Below are positions 47,070-58,424 of a stretch of DNA of 64,000 nucleotides, piece after piece. Position 1 is the stretch's first letter, and each line of letters opens with the position of its first letter. The notes under the pieces are model-generated. The model was not told where the DNA came from, did no database searches, and was given only the letters and a program-made list of their open reading frames with translations. The translations under genes and the position numbers were made by a program. Source of the DNA: Paraphysoderma sedebokerense. Taxonomy: Eukaryota; Blastocladiomycota; Physodermatomycetes; Physodermatales; Physodermataceae. Location of the stretch: positions 1-64,000 of the forward strand of contig JAHLJZ010000043.1 in NCBI GenBank assembly GCA_025602915.1, read 5' to 3'.

Positions 47070-47813
47070 TTAACCGGTTTTTCGAATGTCAAAAGTCTTG
47101 AATTCCCGGTGATCTAGACATCGGGAGGCCTGAAACACCGTTTTCGAAATTTTGGATAACGGTGATCCTTTGGTTTGTAACCATTCTTTCCTATTCCGTC
47201 GTCAATTGGAACCGGCGTATAATATCGGAGAATAGAGTCGTTTAGAAGGGTGAACAGTGACGTGGGTGGATCGATCAAGACCGTCACAGCGGAACACGGC
47301 CATTGAAAATTGAGTATCAAGGTTACGAAGTTTAAAAAAAGGAAAGGATTAGCAAATTTTAATGTCGAATACCATAACCATAAATAAACTGAATTATCCA
47401 ATGACTTCAAAATGACAAAAAGTAAAGTTGAGGTGTATACATCATGTCCACATTGTCAGAGTCACCTTCCACCACGCCTTTCACAGTTTTATGATTCGTA
47501 TTCATCACCCACCCTGTTAGATGTAACGCTGTAGCTTTTGATTTTGTGTATTTTCGGAAAAACACTCCTAATAACGACACCGATATGAAAGAAATCAAAC
47601 CGGTCAAGGTATATTGAACGTAATATTGATTCGGGAGGACGAAGAATTCGAGAGTTCGAGATTGCGGAGGGAATACAACAAAGAAAGGATGCATAATTTT
47701 TAATTGATTAGATGAACTAGCTATTTGAGATGATTTTTAAAGAAAAAGGGAGGGGAACCTTGAACTCTCCCGAAAACTTCGAACTCGATTTGCACGACTT
47801 TTTGTGGACTCAT
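47070..47813 (-). CDS. acylphosphatase
   Basis: Three exons on the complement, 47813-47759, 47567-47441 and 47190-47070, give exactly 100 residues, the family's size. The sequence runs MSPQKVVQIEFEVFGRVQG, VFFRKYTKSKATALHLTGW, VMNTNHKTVKGVVEG and EWLQTKGSPLSKISK, ending FKTFDIRKTG. The catalytic Arg and Asn fall at residues 23 and 41, identical to the human muscle enzyme numbering. The enzyme hydrolyses carboxyl-phosphate bonds in small acyl phosphates in the cytosol. The introns (191 and 250 bp) are long for this window, which is why simple ORF scans miss the gene. Confidence 0.92.
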
Positions 47814-48496
47814 TCTTGATAAAAGTGGGTTCATACAATTCTCGTTAAAAATTCAAAACTAATCTTTGAAAGAGAAAGTATACTCTTATAGCGATTGTAA
47901 CTGTGAGTATGAATATCAGAGAATGGAGGAGCGGCCTTCTGGACATGGGTTTTGTAGAATAAAAGGCCAAAGGCGGGATAGTAGCCTGATTGAACGGTTG
48001 ATCTTTAGCGCGAACTTGCAGAGCCGTGGACTGTGGAGCAGATAGATAATAGGGAATTAAGGAAGAAAAGGACGGTTGGAGAGGTAACGAATTAAAGAGG
48101 GATTTATCATTACAATGGAGAATCGTATGGTACATAATATGATACAAAGGTTACGAGAACAAGGTAACTGGGATAATGGAAATCAGACTGGAATTCAAGT
48201 TGTTAAAAGCTGACAATACAGGATGACTAAAAAATGGGACAGTATTTTCCATCCTCGGCAATTTCCAGACAAAACCAATAGCGTTCCTCGATTCCTTAAT
48301 AGGCGTGAAGGGTATAACAAACAAATTCTAAAGATCTATCAGTTGATAAGCATAGACGTATCGAAGCTGCGGTCGAGGGTACAACGAATTTAACGTCAAC
48401 ATTCATAAGTCGATACTACCATTTTACATGTAGCGTCACTTTAATGCAATATATGATCGTTCGGCAGCAACGACAGTTTTTCGGCACATATTCGGT
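47814..48496. other. intergenic region upstream of acylphosphatase
   Basis: About 0.7 kb. A minus-strand frame at 47845-48147 has a hydrophobic C-terminal end but no recognisable family and no downstream exon I could join, so it is not called as a gene. Confidence 0.35.
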
Positions 48497-49171
48497 TTAA
48501 ATACCCTTTTGCCTTTTCGTCTTCTTCTTCTTTGATTTTGTTATGTTGTTTTCAGCGTCAATACCAGAGTCTCTTCGAATTTGTGGCGCCACAATCGTCG
48601 TGGGTGAGACCGCAGCAGAAGGAGATACCGAGGGAGGAGGGGTAAGGATTTGTAAATCGTTGGGAGGTTTATCCAATTTTGCTGATTTCAATTTAAACTT
48701 CAATTCCGAAATAACAGTTTCATATTCTTCCTTTTCTTCTTTAGCGACCTCGTTTTTAGTTTGTTCCGTCTCCAAATTGACTTCTGTTTCTTCGGGCTCG
48801 ACGCTATCCGTTTTGCGCAGTTCAGTCACAACAGTCGGTTTCGGTTTCGTTACGAGTTTCAATACTTTATTCAGTAAATCGTCATAATTGACTTCGTATC
48901 CACACCATCTTAATATTCCCGTCACAAACGTCATTATCATAACGAGTGGAACACCGACAAAACATCCAACAACTGCGCCGATGAAAAGAGTCCAAGTGAT
49001 GATGGTGAGTGCAATCGATAAGACGAAACCAATAGCGGGGAGGAGGAGAGTTAAAAGAGGGAAGAGAAGGATTAAGTGGAGGGGACGAGTTTTGCTATGG
49101 CAGAAGGATTGAAATAGAGATTGGAATTTGTAGTATGGTTTGCGAAATATGTTGTAGACGGCCGCCATCAT
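48497..49171 (-). CDS. hypothetical hydrophobic-hairpin membrane protein
   Basis: An intronless ORF of 224 residues (two adjacent Met codons at the start). Residues 28-85 form two or three closely spaced hydrophobic segments with a Gly/Pro turn (LLFPLLTLLLPAIGFVLSIALTIITW and GAVVGCFVGVPLVMIMTFVTG). A charged Glu/Lys-rich helix, a Pro/Ser segment and a Lys-rich C-terminus (KSKKKKTKRQKGI) follow. The compact hydrophobic block near the N-terminus resembles the hairpins of lipid-droplet or ER-shaping proteins such as LDAF1/promethin and Ldo. That is only a shape resemblance. Confidence 0.65.
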   Translation of the reverse strand: MMAAVYNIFRKPYYKFQSLFQSFCHSKTRPLHLILLFPLLTLLLPAIGFVLSIALTIITWTLFIGAVVGCFVGVPLVMIMTFVTGILRWCGYEVNYDDLLNKVLKLVTKPKPTVVTELRKTDSVEPEETEVNLETEQTKNEVAKEEKEEYETVISELKFKLKSAKLDKPPNDLQILTPPPSVSPSAAVSPTTIVAPQIRRDSGIDAENNITKSKKKKTKRQKGI

Positions 49172-50670
49172 GATACTAAGAGATTATCAAAGTTCGCCGT
49201 CAGAGATACGAGTGAGAAGACTGATATAGTTATAGTGTTGGCTATATACTGAGCTCAGTGCAGAGATAGCCGGTGAGTACGGGAAAGGGAGGGCTATGAT
49301 AGTTGACTGTTTACGACTAAGCTTTAAGGATAGGTTTGTGGTCAAGAACGCTTTCGAAATCAAATGACTGAAAGCTCGTCGTGTCGTTTAGCTGAAGGAA
49401 TGGCTTGTAGCAAGACTTAATAACCTGAATTGGTAATGGCACTCTTGGAGTTTTTGTGAAGCCGGGTAGAAAAATTGTGTGTTATCCGGACAGCATTTTA
49501 TCATATAAAAGGATTGTGCATTGATCCGTTTTTCCCAACGGGGTTAAATAGGAGGCGAATAAACGGTGGGTTCCTTGACAATCCGTGATACCAGGGGAGC
49601 GTGGAACCCTCGCACGGCCATTGGGCGATATCCGTTTGTGCTTTATTAATTGTCTGTGCCAAAGACACTTGAGTTCGACATGTTGGAAATGCCGTGCTGG
49701 CGATTAATCACTGTTGTTGTTGGTTGGTTTATTCCAACTCGCCGCAGTTAAATTGTTGTGGTACCTGCACGTAATCGTTAATTAAGTTTCATTGTGCTTG
49801 GCGTGCAAGGGGGGTTACCCTCTGACGGGTAACGGCACAGGATACCCCTAGCGTTATTAGCGGAGAAGTGGGCGGTAAAGTAAATGCTTGCTCCGAAGTT
49901 GAAGTATACATGCAACTATGTGAATAGATCAATCGTCTTGATCTTCCCATCTTTCCTGTATTGCCGGATTTTTACGAGGTGAATTTGCGCAAAGACAATG
50001 CAATAAAAAGTTCATATATAGTAACAAATTTATATACATACAACCCCAGGACTAGAGTGAAGTGTCAGCCATGGAATTCGGTAATGGTCCCATCCACTTC
50101 CAATCTCGATAATATTTTCTGCCGAACGTAAATTACAAACAATAGACACTATTCGGACAAATAGGGTTATTCTGCTTCCATCGGTCCACTTAGTCCCGAC
50201 AGTCGTCATCACCAAAATTAGTAATAACGCTTGCTGCTTGTCTCAGATATCATTGGTCGATATTAATTCACTCCTTCTTGTCCAGCCACTCACGACATTA
50301 GCTACTTCTTTCGACCGAAAATAAGCGGTGCAACACGGTGCGTTTGTGACCAATCCCGTTTCATGCTGCAGGCAACGCGCGGTTCTCTGATCCTTGCACA
50401 GTTGCCCTCCCCAACGGTGTAACACTGCTTTTTATAGTTTTCCGTATATCTCCTACTTCAAGTAATAGCAGTAATTTAAAGTCGAACGTTACACATTTGA
50501 CAGACTCAGTCAACGATTCGATTCAGGATCATTTTCAAACAAAAGAACCGTATTCCCGCTCGAACCGAATCCAGTATATATAATTAATTCCGACAAAGAG
50601 TTCAAATTTTTATTCCGGATATAAAGTTTTCGATATCTCACCTCTAATAAGAGTTAAACGAGAGAGCATC
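49172..50670. other. long divergent intergenic region
   Basis: About 1.5 kb between divergent genes, unusually long for this window. A more GC-rich part at 49540-49870 contains a perfect 7-bp stem (49814-49820 with 49827-49833). No coding frame convinces. It may hold a long 5' UTR or regulatory region of the SH3 membrane protein. Confidence 0.45.
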
Positions 50671-52203
50671 ATGCGAAATCAAACGCAATTGACGACATTT
50701 GCGATTGGGTTGATACTATTATTGTCATCCTCCACAATCATTGAAGGGCAACAATCTGGCTGCATAAAGGTGTCGAATTCACGATTTTGTAAGAGTATGT
50801 ATCCACTTGTTAGGTCAATACCTCATGTGATATATCGATGTGTGCAGTCTGCTTACCTTTTTGTAATGATCGTAGATTTCCCCATTAACCTCGCCAGAAA
50901 TGTCGATTCACTTTATACCTCACTCAATTTGACGGCCCCGTCCATACCGGCATCTCAAAATAATGGTACCGCACTGATAGACGACATACACATGCCAGCG
51001 CTTTTAAGGGGCCAAGATTCTGTTCACCAGCGAGTTTTGAGTTGTAAGAAAGGGAACATTACGGAACGATGGTTCTTGAGCGTCATGTGTTCGGCGTTGG
51101 CCAGCTACAGTTCAAGAAACGGGTGTCAACAGGACGGGCCGGGCATATGTGCAAGTACTGCTGCTGAGTTTGCTCAATCCGCTGTAGAGTCTACCCAAAG
51201 TCCTGGCAACACATGCAGCGCCAACTCGACGGCAGCGGTTCCACGATTCGTGAGGTTGGTTGCGTTTCCTAATTCGACGGCCCCGGTGCAGAAGAATGGA
51301 ACCACACCAAAAGAGATGACATTCACCGCCCCCGCTGATGCCGCTGGTTGCGTAACCGGATCGCAAATTGAAGGGCCTCAATTCTGTGGATATCCGAATA
51401 TCAATATGGCCTGTAGAGGCGGTTGTGTGCCAGACAAAGGACAGGAGGTTATGCAAGAAGCATGCAAGCGTGCTGGAGAACCGTATACTCCAAGAGTTAA
51501 TATTAAAGGCAACCAAGATACACCGACAAATCCAAAAGAGGAAGAACCAACCGGATTATTGAAATTATTCAAAGGCGACAAGAAAACCATGTATATTGTC
51601 ATTGGTTGTGTTTCCTTTGCTGTTCTTTTCTTAATCGCGGTTGTCATCTACGTGATTGTCAAAAGTCGAAGGAAGAGGAAACAGGCTGAAATAGTACCAG
51701 CAAAAAAAGAAGAGTACAGTGGTCCAATGGATAGCTATAACCGTCAGTATTCGCCCAAATCTCCGCATCAACCTAACAATATGCAGCCTCCTTTCCAGAC
51801 TCAACTTATGAATCAACCACAGTTTGACCGACCCGTATCGATGACTAGCCCCAAGGGTACAATGCGATCCATTCCATCGTTCATTTCGACTCTCCCACGA
51901 GGCGGGAATGGAGGTAATCCTGAAGATAACGATATACAGGTCAACAAGATATACCGAGCGATTCATTATTACGATCCTCAAATGGACGACGAGGTGCAGT
52001 TGGAAATTGATGATCAAGTCCTTGTCAGTAAAGTGTTTGGGGATGGGTATTGCTTCGGTACAGTGCTGACGACGAATGATGAAGGTGTATTTCCATGCAT
52101 GTGTTTGGACGTGATGTCGGGTATTTCGCCTGATGGAAGGAATGTTAACTTGTCCGAGGTAGATCGACCGACGACACATTATGTGAGCTATGGCAATATT
52201 TAA
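50671..52203 (+). CDS. Fus1-like single-pass membrane protein with C-terminal SH3 domain
   Basis: An intronless ORF of 510 residues. A signal peptide (LTTFAIGLILLLSSSTIIEG) leads into an extracellular Cys/Asn/Thr-rich domain of about 250 residues with several N-x-S/T sites and paired cysteines (CSALASYSSRNGCQQDGPGIC, MACRGGC). One transmembrane segment at about 306-330 is followed by RRKRKQ. The cytosolic part has a Pro/Gln-rich linker and an SH3 domain at about 425-485 (KIYRAIHYYDPQMDDEVQLEIDDQVLVSKVFGDGY, then GVFPCMCL). This layout is typical of fungal surface proteins like Fus1 that recruit Pro-rich partners at sites of growth or fusion. The ligand and exact role are unknown. Confidence 0.85.
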   Translation: MRNQTQLTTFAIGLILLLSSSTIIEGQQSGCIKVSNSRFCKSMYPLVRSIPHVIYRCVQSAYLFVMIVDFPINLARNVDSLYTSLNLTAPSIPASQNNGTALIDDIHMPALLRGQDSVHQRVLSCKKGNITERWFLSVMCSALASYSSRNGCQQDGPGICASTAAEFAQSAVESTQSPGNTCSANSTAAVPRFVRLVAFPNSTAPVQKNGTTPKEMTFTAPADAAGCVTGSQIEGPQFCGYPNINMACRGGCVPDKGQEVMQEACKRAGEPYTPRVNIKGNQDTPTNPKEEEPTGLLKLFKGDKKTMYIVIGCVSFAVLFLIAVVIYVIVKSRRKRKQAEIVPAKKEEYSGPMDSYNRQYSPKSPHQPNNMQPPFQTQLMNQPQFDRPVSMTSPKGTMRSIPSFISTLPRGGNGGNPEDNDIQVNKIYRAIHYYDPQMDDEVQLEIDDQVLVSKVFGDGYCFGTVLTTNDEGVFPCMCLDVMSGISPDGRNVNLSEVDRPTTHYVSYGNI

Positions 52204-52532
52204 TAAACCATGTATGACTCTATAGTATATCTGTAATACCAAATACAACATAGACCAATTCATTTTACTGTATCTCTCATTCGATTGGTGTGGCGATTCG
52301 CGAAGGAACGCCAGAATTTCTTTGCAAAGTTTCCATAGCAACGCACTCATGCTCCGGAATCAATTCCGTGGCGCAACACTCCTTGAGACATGACAGAAAC
52401 CGTGCCCGATTTGAAATCAGCTAAACCTATCCGCTCCACTCCTTCGTTTTTTGTATATTCTTTCCGACCATTCAACACTTATACCCTTCCTTCTTATTCC
52501 CCGTCCTTCCCAACCGGTGTTCGACTCCTAGT
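52204..52532. other. short intergenic spacer
   Basis: 3' region of the SH3 protein and promoter of taxilin. No further feature seen. Confidence 0.35.
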
Positions 52533-55071
52533 ATGGCTAAAAATGCTCATTCACAATCCACTTTAAATTCCGCATCGAACAACTTCGTTCCAATCACAAA
52601 TTCTGATTCTATGTCCTTGAATGACTCGAGCATAAAAAAAGTGGATTTGCAGCCACAGATTCCCACCCCGCCGCCGGAGTCTGCAGCGTCATCACCGAAT
52701 CAGTCCCCTAATCGGCTACAAAACTCCTCTCAGAATAAAGGGGTGAGGAATTCCGTCGCAGCGAGTCAAAATCACCCAAAACAAGCCGCAAGTATACAGC
52801 AGAGGCAACCCAGCGTTGGGATTCAGAATGGACAAGTCTCCAAGAATCCGAAGAAACAAAAGAATCAGAAAGAACAAGTAAATCCCGAGGATTTGGGAGC
52901 GCTGATACAATCCAAGATCGGTCAGGTATTGTCAATAGCTTTAAAGATATTCAATCTTGTTCGCTATGTCATTTGCTTTCTATAATACTGCCGTTCCGCA
53001 TTTCCTTTTTTCGCCTTGCGAATGTAAGACTAATACTTTGCTTTGTTATCACAAAACGCAGCTGGAGAATCAAAATAAGAAAGAAGAAGAGGAAGAACAA
53101 GAAATGAGTAAGTTGTCAGTCTGGCAGTGTGGCTATCTTATCGTGATTTTGCAAGCGGATATCCTGACGTCAACTCTTTTTTACGCCGGTTTGCAGAAAA
53201 TGCTATTGCTCAAGCGAACAATCAGTTGAAAAAATTGGTATCATCGGCCACAAATTCTGACTCGGATACACTTGAGAAGCTAAATATGATACATGGAAAA
53301 TATATGGAATTGGTATGTACCTGCATTACAGCTGTGGACTGCCAACTCTCCAACATGAAATTAACAGTGATTTGTCGTCTTTAGTTCACCGAATCGAAAC
53401 GCCTGGAAAGAGAATATAGTAAACTGAAACATAAACAAGATTTATTAAACAAAGAGAAAGATTCTGGTGAGTTCGAATTATACATTCTTCCATAGCTATT
53501 TCGCCTTCTGTCTGACTCTTGACCATAGTTAAATCCGATTTAAACAAAATGACAAATTTGAAAACGAAATTGGAGTCTTTATGTAGGGAACTAACGAAAG
53601 ATAACAAGAGACTGAAGGTTAGTTGCATTCTATAGCCTTTGTTGCTATTCGTTTTGTGCGTGCATTGAGCGACAATCAATCGTTTTACGTTTTCCTCGTG
53701 TTCTGTTGATAACGAAATTCCTCCGATTTAGGAGGATGCGCAGAAACTAGCAACTGTTGAGGCTCAAAAGCGAGAAGAATTGTCGAGGAAGTTTGAAAGC
53801 ACAATAGCGGAAATAAAGACTAAAATGGACGCGGAAGACGCCGATAGAAGGAAAAGAATCGAAGAGGGAGAAATGTAAGCAGTTTTATCAACTTCTTGTT
53901 TACCGTCGATCAATGAATTACTGACTGCCATTTGAAATAGCTTGAAATCTAAATTATCCTCTTTCCTCGAACAATACAACCTTCGAGAACAGCATTTCGC
54001 TAGTGTTCTCAAATCTCGAGATCTGGAAATTCAGCTCTTGAATGCTAAATTATCTCACATAACTAATCTATTTCAACAATCCGTTCCCACTTCGCAAAAT
54101 CAACATAACGAACAACAAAAAGTATCATCGTCATCTTCCAAGCAATCGTCGAAATCATCGTCATCCAAACAGAATAAATCAGATGGATCGTCACCTTCAT
54201 CTTCCAACAATCAAAATCAAATACCAGTCATGCCAACTATCACTATTCCCGAAACTGAAATTACTCGACATCTACGAGATGAGATCTTGATGTTGCGTAA
54301 ACAGGTAGATGAAGGTAAACAACGAGAGGAACATGTAAAGCGAGAGTTGGAGGTTTATGTATCTAAATTTAAGAGTGTCGAAGAGACGTTAGAGAAGAGT
54401 AACGAGGTATTCGGAGGATTCAGAGTTGAGATGGAAGTGGTAAGTCATACTAATTTTTTCGTGATTTGAGTTTGAAAATGGCCTTTCTCGAACTGATTGA
54501 CTCACGACTGCATTTATAATGAATTAGATGACCAAGAAAACCCGAAAGCTAGAGAAAGAAAATGCGACCTTGAGAAGCAAGTATGAGAATTTGAATGCCA
54601 ACATAATTACGATGGCGGAAGAACGACAGAAATTTCAGAATGATAAAATTAAGGTGTCAAAAGAGATGGAGAAGTTGAAAAGACAAAAGCAGAAATTGGA
54701 AGATCTGGCGAGATGGCTACAGGTTTGGTTTTTGTACTTTACTAATTTGATCTTCGTGTTCTAACTCCTTTCCTTTCACTTAATTCACGTTTTCTGTGCC
54801 TAATCCGAAACCCAATGCATCTCACATCTGAACAAAAACTTGCTTGTACGAACTTGCTTGAATTTAGACTGAACGCAATAGCTTGCTGAACCGTCTGCAA
54901 GTGTATGAGCCACCGCATCAGCGATGTCCTGGTTGTGCTGATTGCGCTGGATCAGGGGAAGAAGAATATGACGATGAAATTGAGTACGAAGACGATGAGG
55001 ATTATGATGAAGAGTACGACGATGAAGAAGAGGAAATTGAAGAAGAAGTGGAGGAAGAAGTTGAAGAGTGA
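52533..55071 (+). CDS. taxilin family coiled-coil protein
   Basis: Nine exons (52533-52925, 53062-53107, 53197-53312, 53385-53466, 53529-53617, 53732-53874, 53941-54439, 54528-54722, 54868-55071) give 588 residues. The N-terminal 130 residues are Ser/Gln/Pro-rich. The taxilin coiled coil follows with family landmarks: KLESLCRELTKDNKRLK, FLEQYNLREQHFASVL, KSNEVFGGFRVEMEVMTKKTRKLEKEN and LARWLQTERNSLL. A Ser/Lys/Gln-rich insert splits the coil in exon 7. The tail has a CPGCADCAG motif and then about 35 almost purely acidic residues (Glu/Asp/Tyr). Taxilins bind syntaxins and nascent-chain complexes in vesicle traffic. Confidence 0.9.
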
Positions 55072-55330
55072 AAATTGTTCAAAACTGGGTGTGACAGTGT
55101 TATAAATAGAATCGGCTCGAATGGATGAGTTTCACGAACAATTAAAGTAAAAATAAAGCAAGGAGTTACACTTTCAAAGAATTTATTTTTTGGGTTTCGT
55201 TCATAGATGTTATTATTATGATGGTATCTAATATGTACAAGTGCTTCTATATACGAGACTGAGTGACCAAACTATATACAATTTTCGCTCATCTCGTTTG
55301 ACTATTCGATGATGCCTGCATTACCCATAG

Positions 55331-56083
55331 TCAATTGTCTTCAACCTTCAAACCTTTTCTTCCGTCCTTATCAAGTACCATACTGCCATATCCTTTTTCG
55401 CCGCCAATTTTTTTCAATATTAACCATTCAACTATCCCACCAGCTGGCACGGTCATCAACACATTCTGTTTTTCAATCTCCTGTTCGTTCTTTGCCAACT
55501 CGATTGATCCAGCAGCAGCACCCTTCAGAAAACCAAAGATAGCGTCAACGGGTATAGTTGTTCCGATAATCGATTGAGAGAAATAGAAACATGTCTGAAA
55601 TCGGGTTGATTGGTTAACTGTGGTAATGTATTGAAGGGAGAGGGAATTCCTGAATTCAGAGGTCGGGCAGGTAAAAGGAGTACTAGTAGAATGATCGTGT
55701 GGAAGCGGTTGAAGGATAACCGATCCGACTTTGGTTTTTTCGTTCTCGTTTTCTTCCCCTGACTCCTTTCTTTCTGTCAACCAGATATCATAGTGGGATG
55801 TATCGTGCACTTTGATAAACTGAATAGATTTACTTGAATTTACTTTTGAATTTGCCGATTGTGCGTCCTTTTTACCATCTGCTGGTTGTATTTTGATATT
55901 CTTAAGGGTCGACGAGTTTGAAGTCACGAACGAAATGGAAATTCGACGGCCACTAGATGTCGCCGTTGTGCGAGTATGAACCATTTGTGCATCAATTAAT
56001 TCTGCTTTGGTCAGACGGTGACAATTGAGAATATTGGCGTCCTGGAAAATATTTGTAGACTTTAAAGCGGTAAGAATTGGCAT
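55331..56083 (-). CDS. unknown-family protein, paralog of the 57389-58168 gene
   Basis: An intronless frame of 250 residues from the first ATG (56083). The C-terminal half shares a pattern with the divergently transcribed neighbour: an aromatic-rich strand followed by GTTIPVDAIFGFLKG, then GIVEWLILKKIGGEKGYGSMVLDKDGRKGLKV. Both proteins begin MPxLT. The N-terminal half is Ser/Thr/Lys-rich and not conserved between the two. I recognise no known family. The beta-strand-like pattern and lack of signal or membrane segment suggest a soluble domain protein. Confidence 0.65.
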   Translation of the reverse strand: MPILTALKSTNIFQDANILNCHRLTKAELIDAQMVHTRTTATSSGRRISISFVTSNSSTLKNIKIQPADGKKDAQSANSKVNSSKSIQFIKVHDTSHYDIWLTERKESGEENENEKTKVGSVILQPLPHDHSTSTPFTCPTSEFRNSLSLQYITTVNQSTRFQTCFYFSQSIIGTTIPVDAIFGFLKGAAAGSIELAKNEQEIEKQNVLMTVPAGGIVEWLILKKIGGEKGYGSMVLDKDGRKGLKVEDN

Positions 56084-57388
56084 TTTGATATTTGTGGTAC
56101 TTTTTGGACAGAATATTAGGGCTGAGTTTATGAAGAACGGAAGCGGACAGATGTATTTATAATCCTCCAACGGTATATGCCTTTAGCCATGCCATCCTGG
56201 TGCTATCTAAGTGCATGGTGACACAATGACAATGAAGAATGACCAAAAACAGGCAAAGAAATATTGCGACAGGAGCGAGAGACAATGCCCCAAGAGTCAA
56301 TTGAATTGGTATTGAACTGACCTGGTGTTCAGCCTCCGCTGGAACCGTGACGCATTGTCGACTGTAATTGAGTCATCAAGATAATGTATTGGTGAGTATT
56401 GAGGAATTGTGGAGACACTGTTCTTTCGCATCAATTTAATCACCGGTGCATGTATTTAGTCATAAAGCAGTTTTTAATCCAAGACTCATTCTTTACACAA
56501 CTTTTCAATTCCTATTTAATTAGATCAACGGTTTTTCATGATTCGTGTTCTATGTTGATCCAGAATATCAGAGTGATCATAAATTTTCAACTACTTTCGC
56601 CTAATGGAGCTATTGATTCTGAACTATTACGTACTCCATTTCAAAAAACGTTACTGCGAGATTTGAGGAGTAGCAGGTCTCGGCGGCGACTGGAGTCCTG
56701 GAATCTGGAGTGACAGCGATGACATGCCCTTCACTGTTCCACAACTCGCCCTGTGCTGCCAAGATGCGCAAAGTGACAGCCAAGGATGAACTTTATTAGT
56801 CTTCCGTAATTATACTTGACGGCAAAACTTTCGAAGATGGCCACAATATTCAAATATTTCAGCGCTGTGACTTTTCGTCATAACACTTGATGTAGCACTG
56901 AAGTTGTTCCGTTACTGGTGCCTGTGGTTCGCCAACACACACAGCTAACAGGGTATTGGAGGAAACATAGAAATAGGTCAGCCCTGGTTGGCTTCAACCA
57001 TGCATCGACATAGCTGTTACAATTTTAAATTAGAAGCCACCTACTGTAGGAAGCCTCGGCGAGCCCAAAGTATGAGCAGTTTAGTTTTTATGAATATTGT
57101 TCTCGCGCGAAAGTAAGGACAATCGTCATAGGGTGGGAATAATCCTATCTAAATATACTACCTTCTTTTAGCTTGCTAACTGGAAATTTGAAAATATTCC
57201 TATAATTTGTTTTACTTGAGCATGCATGGCTGAATATGAGGGCATGGACTAATTGTTAAGGTAAACTATGAAGCGGCTCATTGTAATCTTCTCACATAAG
57301 AGTCCCTGTTGAGCCCAGAAATAGAATATCTCCAACTTAAAAGACGATACTCCCTCACTTCTGAATTATATTATTGAGCGCACTAAAG
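56084..57388. other. intergenic region between the divergent paralogs
   Basis: About 1.3 kb between the two heads of the paralog pair. Short frames (for example 56399-56713) have no support. It probably holds both promoters. I see no repeat pointing to the mechanism of the inverted duplication. Confidence 0.4.
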
Positions 57389-58168
57389 ATGCCCTACCTT
57401 ACTTTCTCGTCTCCTTCGCTCATCGACCCTCTCATTGAACCCCCTTCACCAACAAAAATGGCCGATACCAAAAGGAGAGCATCAATTTCGTTGACATTAA
57501 CACCAGAATCAATCGTATCAAGCCCTTTGGTCATTTCAGAAATCTCAAATCAAACTGAATTACAAGAGACTCCGCTCAAAATATCTCAAAATACAGCAAG
57601 CGCATTGCCGAATCAAGGGCATATCGACTTTGTCAAATCCCGCAAGCACTCAAATAATGTGACTGAAAACTGGAACGTACATCAAATACAAGGAAATGAC
57701 ACAGTTGGTAATAAGGTGATACGAAACGTTGGCAATATTCATCTTTACAAACGTTCCGCGTCCAAGATTGACTGTCCTCCCATTACCCATGATCAAAACC
57801 GCTGGAATCCGACTTCAAAATCTACGCCACTGCAGCTTCGATTCATCATTAACGTATCTACCGCTCCTAAATCTGCAATATCAGCTTGCTTCAACTTTCA
57901 TCCATCTACATCAGGTACTGTAATTCCTATGACCACTATAACCGAATTCTTGAGGAGAATATCAAATAAATCAATCAATATACTTCCCCGGAGACTATCT
58001 TTGCCACAAAACTCGAATGAAAAGGACAATGTAGAAGAGTTTACACTGATCCTTGCGGAAACAGTAATTGAGTGGCTAATTTTGAAAAGAATAGGAACTC
58101 TTGGCTTTGGTGAAATTATCACAGATTTTAAAGGTAGAAGAGGACTGAAATTCACGCGGGAAATATAA
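57389..58168 (+). CDS. unknown-family protein, paralog of the 55331-56083 gene
   Basis: An intronless frame of 259 residues starting MPYLTF at 57389. Its last 110 residues align by eye with the minus-strand neighbour: ACFNFHPSTSGTVIPMTTI against CFYFSQSIIGTTIPVDAI, and VIEWLILKRIGTLGFGEI, TDFKGRRGLKF against VEWLILKKIGGEKGYGSM, DKDGRKGLKV. Residues 20-130 are Ser/Thr/Asn-rich and diverged. No signal peptide or membrane segment. Function unknown. Confidence 0.65.
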   Translation: MPYLTFSSPSLIDPLIEPPSPTKMADTKRRASISLTLTPESIVSSPLVISEISNQTELQETPLKISQNTASALPNQGHIDFVKSRKHSNNVTENWNVHQIQGNDTVGNKVIRNVGNIHLYKRSASKIDCPPITHDQNRWNPTSKSTPLQLRFIINVSTAPKSAISACFNFHPSTSGTVIPMTTITEFLRRISNKSINILPRRLSLPQNSNEKDNVEEFTLILAETVIEWLILKRIGTLGFGEIITDFKGRRGLKFTREI

Positions 58169-58424
58169 TAATGCGAGAAATGCCTGAACTGGATTGTAAT
58201 CTATATATAATGTATCCTTTCATTGGCATTGATGGGCAAAAATAACGGATCTGAAATGTAAATTGAAATTGTATATACATTCGTATAGCGACATCAGCGT
58301 ACCAAAAAAAAAAGTTTATACTTTTATTCATATTTCAGCAGTTCACAGGAGATATTCCAACCTACAAACAATATGATATAGCTCATTCTGTCCATGTTCT
58401 ACATCCATAAAGTTCTAAGACGCG

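Noticed and set aside
47114-47694. Two hydrophobic minus-strand frames suggesting a membrane protein
   Set aside because: They are intron read-throughs around the three acylphosphatase exons.
47845-48147. Minus-strand frame upstream of acylphosphatase
   Set aside because: Acylphosphatase starts independently at 47813 with a full family match. The frame has no recognisable domain or compatible exon.
56399-56713. 104-residue plus-strand frame between the paralogs
   Set aside because: No motif or splice context; composition like non-coding DNA.
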